Below are positions 11,735 through 30,400 of a stretch of DNA of 64,000 nt, piece after piece (position 1 is the stretch's first letter; every line of letters begins with the position of its first letter). The position numbers and the translations under genes were made by a program. The notes beneath the pieces were generated by a model, which was not told the DNA's origin, did no database searches, and saw only the letters and a program-made list of their open reading frames with translations. This stretch comes from Theobroma cacao (taxonomy: Eukaryota; Streptophyta; Magnoliopsida; Malvales; Malvaceae), in contig NC_030853.1 in assembly GCF_000208745.1 (NCBI RefSeq), positions 30,328,001-30,392,000 of the forward strand, written 5' to 3'.

Positions 11735-12120
11735 ATTGCATTTATGTGAAAATGGAAATCGGAACTCGTTACATACTACTAATCTCTATTTTCATTTCCA
11801 ATGCCAGGAAACTTTTACACCCAGCATGGTCGCCCCATTTTCACAGAGTCCACTTTATATCAATGAAGACTCTCTAATGTGGCTTATCTTTGTTGTTGTT
11901 GTCTTCTTCTTCGTTGTTATTGTTAAAATATTGTACCTTTTTATCGTGTTGTAATTTACCTTTTTTTCTATATATATATATATATATATATATTACTTTG
12001 TAATATGGATTTTTTTGTGTGAATTTCAATATGTTTGGGTTACATTCTATTTTTAGACATGTGATGAAGTTCTTATTAAGATTGGGTTTCTGTTTAAAGA
12101 ATAAGTTTAAATTGAATTTT
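11735..12120 (+). repeat. Copy B of the ~380-bp diverged duplication
   Basis: This is the partner of 7615–7995, about 4.1 kb away and in the same orientation. The acceptor-like site (CAATGCCAG), ACTCTCTAATGTGGCTT, TATGGATTTTTTTGTG and AAGTTCTTATTA landmarks occur in the same order. A (TA)n run at about 11969–11994 expands this copy. No equivalent of the 66-residue frame lies upstream, so only the 3' part appears to have been copied or kept. Confidence 0.65.
11969..11994. repeat. (TA)n microsatellite
   Basis: An uninterrupted TA dinucleotide tract of about 26 bp lies inside copy B of the local duplication. Confidence 0.95.
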
Positions 12121-12299
12121 ATTTGTGTTATAGGGCTCGAGTTTGAAAGACCATTATTAGATATATAAAAAAATTTATTAGATATAGTATAGAAAAAATA
12201 AAAATGATTGGATATATAATAAAAATAATTTGATTTGAGATATTGTTTAAAAATATATAAAATACTTAAAACAATTCAAAAATGTTCTTTGTTTTAGTG

Positions 12300-12690
12300 C
12301 GTTTAATCAAGTTTTTGTGCTTTTTATCTTGAATATGACTAATAGTTGGTTTAAGCAAAATACCATTTGTTATTTCATGTTACGTGATATTAATGTGGCA
12401 TATTGACATGTTATAATAGATGATGATATTGCATGCTAATGTGACCGAATGCTACAATCATGTGATATTTTTTACTATTTACAGTAACGTCACATGAATA
12501 TAAAATAATAATTAGTATTTTGATTAATGACAAATTAATCATTAGCCATAAAAACTTATTGGATTAAAAATAAAAAATACAAAAACTTAATTGAAGGTAA
12601 TAGAATAATAAAAAATTATTTTAAAAAATTTCAAATAATTTAAAATATTTTTTAAACATTATATAAAAAAGACAATGAATTTTTTTAAAA
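12300..12690 (+). repeat. Dispersed AT-rich repeat, copy 1
   Basis: This copy aligns with 50675–51005. Both start TTTAATCAA-TTTTTGT, continue with TGATATTAA, TTATAA-AGAT, a CATAAAAA-TTATT segment and then an AAAATA-AAAAACTT-like segment. Similarity is modest, about 65–70% by eye. It is likely an old non-autonomous element that is repeated elsewhere in the genome. No coding content. Confidence 0.5.
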
Positions 12691-13143
12691 TTTTTTAAAC
12701 CGATAACATTTGTATTAACGAAACTTACTCCACTCGTTGATTATTCAACATCATTGAAATATAAGCACTAGCAAAACATTATCTCTTTATAATGTTCCTA
12801 TTTTTGCAATTTGTAACTATGTATGTATGTTATTTCAAAGACAATAAAAGAATAGTAGCACTACTTTAAAGTAATTATGACAATAAACTCAAATATTCAT
12901 TTATGCATTATAAAATAGAAAGGGCAACAACACTCTTCTCAATAGGATTAGCTTTGCATTAATGAAAAAATATTAAAACCATAGGTAAGTAATGTGCAGT
13001 ATTATTTTCAAGTAAATTTCATTTTATTTGTGACAAAATTAAATGAAACCACAACCTTCCAGCCAAGCCCATCCCAAGCATGAAAATTCCGTTCTGACCA
13101 TGGCTCGAGTTGGTGGCATCCAAGGTTCCGGACTCTCGAGCCT

Positions 13144-13192
13144 GCGGGAAACCTAGGCGGGAAATTCGCACTTCCCTATACTTGGCGGGAAA
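13144..13192 (-). promoter_or_regulatory. Cluster of three E2F-type sites (TTTCCCGC on minus strand)
   Basis: GCGGGAAA, the exact complement of the E2F consensus TTTCCCGC, occurs three times in 49 bp, at 13144–13151, 13157–13164 and 13185–13192. The third is embedded in the longer TTGGCGGGAAATT. The cluster ends 233 bp before the start codon of the ISWI remodeller gene. The sequence match is direct. That E2F–DP binds here and links the gene to S phase is inference. Confidence 0.75.
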
Positions 13193-13425
13193 TTCCCCAT
13201 TTGTCACTCAATCCACTTCAAAACACATAATCTCCGCCTTTCCCAAATCCAACGGCCACAATTTGATCAACCTCATTTCACTCTTCGTTTTTATTTCGAG
13301 CCAGCTTTCGATACCGAAAGTCGGTCTCTCTCTTTTAATTTTTTTTCTATATATTTTTTTTTCTTTCTCTCCAAAAGAAAAGAGAAGAGAAGAAAAAGAA
13401 AAGAAGCTCTCGATCTGAGAAAGAA

Positions 13426-19809
<6,384 letters not shown>

Positions 19810-21079
19810 TACAAGTAATGTGAACTACAAATTTTGGGTCAGAAGCAGAAATTGTGATTGATGAGGAGTTGGGCTTGTAGTTTGCATGCAAGACTCTGGC
19901 TTATTTTGAACTCTCCGGTATTTGGTATGGATTTCAGAATGGAACAGAACTGATTATCATTTAGTCCTTACTTGAGAGGGCTTTTAAATATCATTGATGC
20001 GTTAGGTTATGAAAGTTGTATAAATGAGTAATACTAGATTACTAGGTTTTTCTAAGAACAATCTATGGCCCATCCATTGGAACCATCTGTATTCGGCTGA
20101 CTAATTAGTGAAATATATTGGCTATCGTAGGGGGTAGAAAAAGCCCATGGCATTTATAACAATGATCATTTAGCACCCTTTTATTTATTTATTTAATTTT
20201 TTGTATCAAAAATTTAAAATTTGGTTTTATTTACCGGCTGGCAAAATTTACATAAAAAGGTTTTGACCAGTTCGTCCAGTACTAACGCAGGTAGGGAATA
20301 ATTTGAAAGAATTATTTAACTGGTTTCTTTGTATGTCAGCAAACAATAAATTTGTGTAGCTCCAGTGTGTCAGTAAAAACAAGGGAAAGGAGAAGCAATT
20401 ACATTATATAGGCATGAAAAATAAAAATATAGTGGAAACCTCTTTGTATAAGCCGAAAACAGGAAGGACTCAGAAATCCGTACACAAGGAACAGCATTTT
20501 TTTAGTACAAGATGTAAACACCAATTGAGATTTGAGACACCCCACACAAAAGCCACTAAGTTTTTCCCCCCAGGTACAGACAATAATAATATTATATATA
20601 TTATATATTATAATCTGGGGCAAAAATTAGACAACTTCTCCCACTATCTCCTGTAACATCAATCTCATAAAAACCCTAAAAACACCTTTTTTAAAGAATT
20701 TTTAACATGTTGCATACAACATTCTCGGCAGGCGGAATCCTTTTTTACCTGTGAATGCCCCAAAACTCATCCAACCGCTCTCTCCCCATCCCTTCTTTAA
20801 CTGTGTGTCTCTCTTCCTTTCCTTCAACCGCATAATTGAAGCATTCAGTTTCATACTCAACTACATGAATTGATATTAAGGACAAGCAACAACAGTCAAA
20901 GTTGGATACATGCATCAACTCTTATTTTCCTGGGTAGAAATGGAAACTCGACAGTAAAGGACGGCGTGTATCTTCCAATGTTCCTTCTCTTTCTTTTCCA
21001 TTGACGACCCTTAAAAATGATATAACATGTCTTCGCTTTTGGAATAGCAAATTGACATGGATTACTATTCTGGCAAGCA
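19810..21079. other. 3'-UTR/intergenic region between convergent ISWI and PBL27 genes
   Basis: The two genes are convergent. The first part is the likely 3' UTR of the remodeller and the last few hundred bases (about 20350–21079) the likely 3' UTR of the kinase. A short ATTATATATATTATATATTATAA palindromic AT tract lies near 20588–20611. No additional gene is apparent. Confidence 0.6.
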
Positions 21080-24000
21080 TCAGTCATTTGTACCGTCAAA
21101 GCTACCCATTGCGTTCGCCCGTTTTTTCTCCCTCCAATTCTCACCCCATACTTTAGCCTCTGCAACAGCACGTTCTCTATCAAGATCACGGTTACGTGGA
21201 GTTTCCCTTGCTCTCACAGCATTCAGAGGGCTGTCTCTCTGAGATTCCTGTCGCTCTGAATCATCCAAACCCCATTTCCTCCCCGACCCCCCACCAGCTT
21301 CACTCCTACCTAACTCTGTGCCGGTGCTCATTTCCCTAGCATGATTCCTCTTCCTGTAATCAGGCGAATTTCTATGGGTGGAAGGGGAACCATGCTGTCC
21401 ACGCTCATCTGGGCTGTCTAATCCATCTCCCATACTCCTTCGATCATCCTTCAGTCTTGGAGTCGATGGACCAACTCTGTTGCTCTGATTGCTGGGAGCA
21501 TTTAGGTCATAGGTTTGCGAGGCTAAATAAGTAAGGGCTGTCACAACATCACCTATTAGAGGCCTTGTAGCAGCTTGTTCCTGCAAACACATGGCTGCGA
21601 CTGCAAGAGCTTGGTATAGTCCTCGCATTGGATAACGACCTTGCAGTAGTGGGTCAGCCATTTTTGGAAACTTCCTACGATCTTTGAAAAGTGGTCGTGC
21701 CTACAAATCCCCATTTTCACAAGATAGAAAAGAAGTACAAGAAAACTCAAAAGCAATAACAAACAAAATAAAACAGTCATTCGTGCGTAAGCATAAATTT
21801 AAGTTTTGGAAGAAATCTCTTTATGTTTGAATCATCGCAAGGGAGAAGGAAGATACTTACCCATGCCACAAGATTATGCTCACCAGGAGCACGTGTATTA
21901 TCAATGGCCTTGCGCCCTGTGATGAGCTCAAGAAAGACCACTCCAAAACTGTAGACATCAGATTTTAGAGTGAGCTGGCCAGTCATTGCATATTCTGGAG
22001 CGCAATAACCATAGGTGCCCATCACACGTGTGGACACATGGGTTTTGTCACCAACAGGACCCAGTTTTGCAAGCCCAAAATCTGATAACTTGGGATGGTG
22101 GCCCTCATCAAGAAGGATGTTAGATGACTTCAAGTCTCTGTAGATGACAGGAGGATTAGCTTTATCATGCAAGTATTCCAATCCCTTGGCTGCACCAGCT
22201 GCAATCTTCATTCTTGTATTCCAGTCCAAAGGTTCCTTGTCTGGTGGAAGATCTACAAACAAATTCAAAAACAAGGTAATCATTGTGGTATATCCAAAGT
22301 GTGATTTTCTAATTCTAACATGATATCACATTAATGAAAAGAGTGTGAAATATGCCACTGAAGAGAATCTTTATAGCCAATGTTGAGTGCAACCTCAAAT
22401 ACAAGAGTATTAATGAAAAGCATTTTAAGTTATACTCACGGTGGGATATCAAGTAACAAACCCAACCCCACAGAATAGTTTCAAGGATGAGATGATTCCT
22501 TATCGATTGCCTACTATTAAGAGTGAAGACTTTGATCTCCAGCTACTTAGAGATATTTCCTTTCATGTGTGTACGTTTATTCTCACAAAAATAACAACAT
22601 CCCAGGGACATTCTCATAATAACAAGTGAAGTTACATTTGCTCCTTATTTTTCATTGATGCTGTGAGAGTTTTAGCTTCTTAGAAAAATGTTAGAGCTGT
22701 TAGGAAGCTGCCTAGAGTCACAGGTTTGTTTTGATAAGGGGACCCATATTTCCTTTCCTCTGGTCTTATAAACTCCTGAAGGAGCTACTTTGCTAACTTA
22801 CTTACTTCATGATCTCCCCTTTATTGCAAATAACAATTTACAACTAACTACCAACCTTGTTCAGCAAAATGTAAGTTAGCTTTTTACCAATGGAAACTTA
22901 AACCAACTTTGCAGCTTGTGAAATCATATTGAATATTAGGCAATCCACATATATAGATTTTCTCCAGCAGAGAACTCTATGTTTATACACATATATAGAT
23001 TTTCTCTCCTTGTTCATTATGCAAACAATCTTGGTTTCTACCATGAGAAAGAAAAAGATGCACATCACCGAACACGTAAAAAGCGCATACGTAGGCACAC
23101 TCCAGCATACAGCCACACATATCAAGTTGAACTATCATCCAACTTAATAACCTTTACCAGCCATCTAGCATTTGCATAGACATAGGTCAACTGATTCGGC
23201 CATCTCTTTGATGAACCCCACAATTTCCTTTTTACCATAGCATAGAAAAAGCAGCAAAATTCAGCCTCAACCTAATGGCCAAGCAATGCTTCAAAATATA
23301 CCAAAAATCTTTTGGAGAGCTCAAAATGGGGTTAAGGAAGAGATCAGGCACTAACGCAATGGAATGTCTGGTTATATATCATCTAGTAGTGTAGACGAAG
23401 CTAAAATCTATCAGCAATAGACCATTTATTCAGTGAAACAAAAACCACTCTCCCTTCATTAAATTTCTACAACTCTTTGCCACCTGTTGAAAGAACTCTA
23501 TAGAATGAAGTATTGTCATACCAAAATCAATCCAATGCTGCTTCATCAATAAATAACTTGGTAATTAATGCAACAAACTTTCTGCTGCAATTCACTCAAT
23601 TGAAAAATTGCAGCACCTGACATCTAGATGCATGCCTCGTCAGGTAAAAGTAAACAATTATGCATTCACTGACATGAAAGTACTTTAAAATATATCCTGA
23701 GTGTGTGATTCAGTTTTCAAGTTGACAGTGCAATTAAAACAAGTGTTAAGAGACTGCAAGTATCATGAACACCAAAAGGCTGGCAACCTTACCATGTAAG
23801 TGATCCTCCAATGACCCTAAAGGCATAAACTCATAGACAAGGAGGCGTTGGTCCCCATCGGCACAATAACCAATCAAGTTGACGAGGTTTGGATGGTGTA
23901 AGAGGCTAAGCATGAGAACTTCAACAAGAAATTCTCGGTTTCCCTGAAGGCCGTTTCTATCAAGCTGTTTGACAGCAACTACCTGCAAACATAAACAATT

Positions 24001-25438
24001 ATTAAAATATAAATTAAACTACATGATTAACATTCTTCACACCCATAATTCAAAATAAACGGTAACATATTAAGAAGCTGACAGAATGAGCATATTTAAC
24101 ATCACAGGGATCCCAAGTCTATCAGATGATGCAAGCAACTTAAGCACAATTATATAACGTAAGAACAAGTTTAAATACAGAGTCTTGGAGATCTATTTCA
24201 AGTATCCGTGACAAACCTGCCCTGTACTCTCCAAGCGGCCCTTGTAAACACGTCCAAATCCCCCTTCTCCCAATAGACATTCTGGCCTAAAGTTCTTTGT
24301 GGCAGCGGCAAGCTCTCGAAATGTAAATGTTTGTGCTGCAATATTTGCTGTTGCTCCATCTTTAGGTACTGTTGGCTCCTTCTTAGGATCAGAAACACTC
24401 CGAGATTTTGATTTGTCTGTTCAAAGAAGTGAATCAGATACACTAAAGAAGATGAAAGAAGGAAGGTAGAGAAAAATAGAATTACAATTAAAAGAGTGAA
24501 GCAAAACTTTAACGCCATGTTCCTGCAATTGTTGCATAAAGTGAGTACAACTGCTCTTTGCAAGTATATGCTACCATTGTAAAACAGAGTCACCCAAAAA
24601 TGGAGATGAACCCTTATAATTGTCCACTGAAATACACTTATTCATAAGAACATATCTCGTCTCTCTAGCAAACAAAATTAACCATGATAGTGAAACTCCT
24701 AGACGATTACATAATGAAATTCTAAATTTATGACTTTGACACTGCATTTTACATTCTAAATAGAAGAAGAAAACATCTCAGGCAAACTTTTAATTCTTTA
24801 TTCCACTACATTCTATATGATTTGTGGGAACATTCCAAATTTGTACTTAAAATGCATTTACTAGCACTTAGACTATGTAAACTCAACTTTATCGATAAAC
24901 AATAAGTTACAAGAAAATGGGAAAATCAGCGTTCCTAAAACTACGAGCAGATCTCCCACATAACTCCTAAGGTCCTCCATCTGGGTAAAATTCAAACTAG
25001 TTTCCCAACAAACAAATCCACTAACTAACAATTCATCAAAGAACAGCAAACTCAAAGCTGAAAGACACATAAAATTTGATAAACCATCCCAATCAATCAA
25101 ACACCCCAAAACAACCAAAAATGTATCAGATCAAACTAGAAACAAATTCTAACAGCTACCCAACATCAAAAACTTGAAAACAAAACCAAGAAAAACAGAG
25201 AATTCAAATACCCCAGTCGATCAAAAAACCAACAAGTTAAAACGACACAGAAAAAAAAAAGAGTAAAATTTGGCTAAGAAAAAGAAAACTTTTTACCTGA
25301 ACTAACTCTATTAACATGATGAGACTGTCCAACTGAGCCCTCTTTAGTTGAATCTTTCTTGCTCAGTTCTTTCACAGTGCCCCCACCATTACTCCCTTCC
25401 TTGTTTGATGATCCAAAACAAGGAAAACACCCACCCAT
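21080..25438 (-). CDS. PBL27: Receptor-like cytoplasmic kinase, RLCK-VII / PBL27 type
   Basis: Plasma-membrane-tethered serine/threonine kinase. In Arabidopsis PBL27 relays chitin perception by CERK1 to MAPKKK5. The exons in transcript order are 25438–25297, 24416–24217, 23982–23793, 22252–21861 and 21700–21080, giving 1545 nt and 514 residues (Arabidopsis PBL27 is about 513). The N-terminus MGGCFPCF offers Gly2 for myristoylation and Cys4/Cys7 for palmitoylation. The glycine loop [12 protein letters not shown] lies near residues 96–107, catalytic lysine K119 (VAVKQLD), YRDLK with R216/D217, and D235-F-G. The activation loop has [19 protein letters not shown] long polar serine/arginine-rich tail ending SFDGTND matches PBL27 rather than PBS1. 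Introns 1 (880 bp) and 3 (1540 bp) are long and hold nothing else I recognise. Confidence 0.95.
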
Positions 25439-26952
25439 AATCAAAATCCAAACAAATCAAACAAAACCCAGAATTAAAAACCCAAACTTTAAGACAATTC
25501 TTCAACAAATACTCCAAACCATCTCCACTTTCAGCCTTCTCACAAAAAAAAACCCATCTCTAAATTTCCCCTTCAAAATCCAATCTTTACCAACTCCTTT
25601 TTCCCCCTCTTCGAAATCCTCTCTCTTTTAGTTTCTCTCTCTATGATCTCAAGTGCCCATTTAAGACAAAGATCGAGACCAAAGTGGCAGATCAACAAAT
25701 CGAAGAAAAAAAAAAAACTTATGCTGTGTAAGAAGACGAGAAGGTAAAGGAGAGAAAAAAAAAAGAAAAAGAAGAGAAAAGAAAAGAAATGAATAAATAG
25801 TTTAATTTAATGGAAAATAAAAAGCGAATTTTGGAGGCTACAAAGTATTTTTTATGCATAAATTATCCAGTAATTAAAGTAATTAGTGAAAGGTAAATTT
25901 ATTTTCCCATAATTACTTGACTCACTACTCACTAGTGTAAAGCAAAAGCCTTCGTATTTATTCTTTGCGGTTTTACTAAATCTTTTTACCCTTTAATTTC
26001 GGGTGAAATTTACCATTTGTGGTTAAAAAATTAATTAATTACTAATTAATTTTAATTTAAATAATAATAATAATAATCACTGTCGGAAATAAAAAAAAAG
26101 TGTGGGTCCCACCTAAGAGGATGTGCTTCCACACTTGTGATGGACATTCTCAACACATGTTTAAAAAATTAAAATAAAAAAAATATTTAAAAGAAAGAAG
26201 AAAAAGAAAGGGGAGGGGGGGTCGTGATTCGGTGTGTTGGATTTCTGTGTTTTCTCCTTTGTGCAGAGTTTCGAATTCTGAGCCGTCGGATCAGGTGGCG
26301 ATTGGATGTGCGATGGGAAAAAACAGATGGTGACGTCATGATGCTCGATCCAACAATGTTTTCATTTTGCCCTTTTTTTTGAATTTTTAAAATTTTGGAA
26401 TGTCAGTAGTCTGACAAAAATTATTATTTGTACGAATTAAATTTTAAAATATTCTTTTTTTTACAGAAAAGGAAAATACTTTATATATATATATATATTT
26501 TTTATATACATAGGTCCCCAATTAATTGGGGCACTAAAGATGGAAATTGCCAGATAAAACAATATTTTGTATTTAATATTTTTTATGTAATATTAAAACT
26601 TTTTAAATTTTAATATAAAATACATCAAAATCAAAATTTTTATCATAATTTCCGTGACAGTAAAATACTGAAAAAATATTTTAAAAATAAGAAAAGAGTA
26701 TTAACCCACAGTAATTTTACTGATTTTAACCGACAATAATTTTACTGGTTTAAAAACACTTGAAGAATGGCTAAGAATTTGAGCTTGGAATTGGGAAGGT
26801 TAAAGAATCTTTGAGGGAAGTAGCTTTGATGCTAAGTTATCCATGCATAACAATTATGGCAGTAGAATTTTCTTTTTACCATGGGAACTTTTTTTTTCCC
26901 TAACTTTATTGGGACCATTTTTCTCTTTTTGGGTACCACCAACTTCGATCAG

Positions 26953-26972
26953 AAGATGATGATCATCATCTT
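26953..26972. repeat. 20-bp perfect palindrome
   Basis: AAGATGATGATCATCATCTT reads the same on both strands with no spacer. A related imperfect GATGATCATCATTA word recurs near 33107–33122. Function unknown; it may be simple expansion of a GAT/ATC triplet. Confidence 0.9.
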
Positions 26973-27436
26973 TGAGCTCCAAATGCACAAAATTATTGGT
27001 CCTAAAAACCTGATTCCATTGCCACTATCTCTTAAAGCTTTTTTCTATGGTGGGTGGGAGAGGCTTTGCAGACTCATCAGGGCACACCAAAACATGTGCT
27101 CAAAAACAAAAAAAAAAATCTAATAATAAAGAAAGGAAAGGGCCATTTGTCATCACCCCCCATGCATATGGATTGCTCACACTTTGTTTCTGTTTCAAAG
27201 CTTTTGCATTTGTACTTGAGTTTTTTTCTCTTTATTTTATATTTTTGGGGTGGAAAGCAATGAATTCCACATCCTTGAAATATGGAGAATACCAAACCAA
27301 ACCAAACCAAACCTTGGCTGTCTTGCATTTTGCTTTGGGAACTTGATTTCTTCTGATGATGTTGGTTGCGTAAGACCAATTCCAGCAAGTTGCCTCCTCC
27401 ATTTGACCTGCATATGGGAATGAGAACCCGTCACGG

Positions 27437-27475
27437 GTTTATATTTGATGTATTAATAATATATCAAATATAAAC
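27437..27475. repeat. Short inverted repeat, 13-bp arms
   Basis: GTTTATATTTGAT (27437–27449) is perfectly complementary to ATCAAATATAAAC (27463–27475) across a 13-bp AT spacer. It may form a stem but there is no gene close enough to call it a terminator. Confidence 0.8.
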
Positions 27476-30400
27476 TTAAACCTGATCTTCGATTTATGAA
27501 ATTAAGACGTACCTTGATTAGCAAACATTACAGTAATGATATTTTAACAATTGGAATTCCTTTTTGGATCCATGATAGGGTTTTTTGAATGCCATTGCCA
27601 CCCAAACTTTTAATGTGATGGGGAAATTTACTTAATTAAATGATATAAACTAAAGTTACTTTAATGTGTGGAAGATTTGTGGGGGGGCTGTTCACCGACT
27701 GCCAACTTGAATTTGATTCAAAATCAAAGTGGGAGTATAGAATCCTTAATAATTCTTTGTTGGAAAAAGAAAAGAAATCAAACTTGGTTGACAGTCAACA
27801 ACATTTACATTCAATTATTATTATTATTTTTATTTTTATGGGGGGTACTTTTTCATCTCAATCAACCAAACTTTTTTGACTTTACTGTTCTTCTCACATA
27901 TAAAAGGTGAAAAAAGCAGTGACCATGGTTCATATGTAATGCACTCATGTTGAATATTCTCCTTTCAAAATCTAGAGATTAGGTATAAGCAAATATGAAT
28001 CAAGATATATATAATGAATTTTTTGACATGTACTTTATTAAATTTATGCAAATTTTAACGAGTTGATTCGTTAAATTTTATCTTTCTTTTGGTCCTAATT
28101 AATTTGGTGATTTATAATTTTCTCATGTGCATATTTTTTATTTTTATTTGAACTTAATTCAAGACGTAAAATTGAAGTAAAATTTGGACAAATACACCCA
28201 AATTAACAAAAAATTAAGTTCAATCGTTTTCCTCATATGATCAGTAGCGTTGACGGGTAAAATCGAGCAGGTTCACACTTAATTAAACCTCATTAATTCA
28301 TAGTTAAGACTTTTCTAGAGCTTGGAAGATGAGAAAGAAAAGAGAGATTTGCAATAAGCATGTTAAGTTGATGACCATATTGGTTAGCTAGTTTGTCATT
28401 CTCTAGGGCTATCATTTTCACCAATGATATGCATACTACCCTCCTACCCCTCTATAGAAACTTGTATATGTATATATATTCACGTGGTTCTCGTTGGCCC
28501 AAAGCTCAAGTTGTGCCAATTTTTGTTTTGTTTATAATTAAAAAGAAAATGGAAAAAGGGTTGATTAAGACTTTAACGAGGGAATTAGAGCTAAATTAAT
28601 TATTCATTGCCAAAAAGCAAAGAGCTAACACCATAGAGTTCATATTCTCTTCAATGCTTTTCCCAATAACAATTAATCTTTAACATATATAGTATTCCTA
28701 TTAAGAACAAGCATATATATTAATTTAAAATTATTCCAACCTATGCATATAATAATGATTTTTTTGTTTATTTTCAATTGATTTTAAGTTAAATGTATAT
28801 TTTATAAATTTAACTCTAAAAATTAAAGATTTTATTTTTAATGCAATGAGTTACATGAAAATTATGGAATCTTGAATACCTAGGTCCAGCTCTTTCAGTT
28901 CTTTTTGGGCTTTAATTTGAGCCCAAAGAGAATTCAATGCATAAAGAGGCCGAGGAACAGCTCTTACTCTTGCACAAAAACAGAAGCAAAAATTTCTGGA
29001 AAAATTGTAATGAGCAAGACAAGAACGAGAGGAATCATTAAAAGAAAAAAGAAAAGAAAATTTTAAAGCATGTTTGTATTTCCTCCAAACCCAAAACTAA
29101 GTCATAATCCAGTATGCCAACATATGTGAGAGACCCAGACATTTGCTTATCTGGGTAGTTGTATCAGATTTAGTGAATATCATTGGCTCGTTGCTGTCAA
29201 GAGACAAGTGGTCAGACATGATAGCAAGATTTAATAGGAGTTGTTGGAAATGTTTAATAAGGAACCAAATTAGAAAGTATCTACATAGGAGTTCATAAAT
29301 GCTGTAAAACTTTTACTTACCTATAAAATAAAAGCTGAAAAAGGGACGCATAGGGCACTCAAAGTAATTGAATTATACGTATTAGTTTTTGGTTCTCACA
29401 TTTTCTTTGTATTAATTTCAGTATTTTCACATTTTCTTTTATCATAGAAGAACAAATCATTGGCTCACCAAATATTTGACTTTTAGATTTCTCTAGAGGA
29501 GTGTTGCCTCTTGGTAGCCAAGTTCTAGCTTCTAAGTAACTATGTTGTATATACACAAAGGTACTGATCGAAAACTGCAGCTGAAAGAGAAAATGCTATG
29601 CATTTCAATTTCAGGTAAAAGGAATGGAGTATCTTTTTGTACTATAAGATAAAATGGAATCAATTCCATCACTCCTTAGACAGGATGAATATTTGCCAAT
29701 CTAGCTTTTTTGGAAAATGGAAGAATACGGGCAATGCCATGCCATCTAAGAAAAATAAAGCTAAGGTATCCCAGTTGGTGGTTTTTCCCTCTCTTTCCTT
29801 TGGCATCTCTCAGGTTTCTGTAGATAATAATTAGTTCGCAGAAATCTCAACTAAGATATGTATAAAGATATCAATTCCATGCTGCTATTCTTGACTATCA
29901 ATCAAGGGAAAATTCAGTCCCATTGCGGCGAGATAGTGATTAACTGATCATGTATATCTTTTGCTTCTGAGTATGTTGTGTTGAATCTGGTACTGATTTT
30001 TTTGCCAACCACAATCCAAATTTCAGTCAACTTTCAATTTACATGTCTAACTTTATCCTAGTTGATGAGACAAGGTGAGTAACATGTAGCAGTAATCATG
30101 GAAAATGTCATGGCAGATTCAATGAAGCTGGCTGATCCAAACACATTTGGATCAAAACACTCTGTATTTTCTGTCCACAAAGAAGCATTAGTCATGGGAA
30201 AATGGGAATTGAACATCCAAGCTTTCTGTCCACAGGAATCCACTGGGCATTGCTGATATACATTGAAAATGAAAAGGAACAATCAAAAAAGAAGAAGGAA
30301 ATTGAAATCAAACAAGAACCTAATATGATGCATGGATAAAGTCAGCAGATTGGGACGGGGAAGGCTTCATCAGGTTGATGAAGATTCTGCACAACTGCCA

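Noticed and set aside
30058..30282. 74-residue cysteine-containing minus-strand frame
   Set aside because: No recognisable motif or splice partners, and it is not in a clearly less AT-rich setting.
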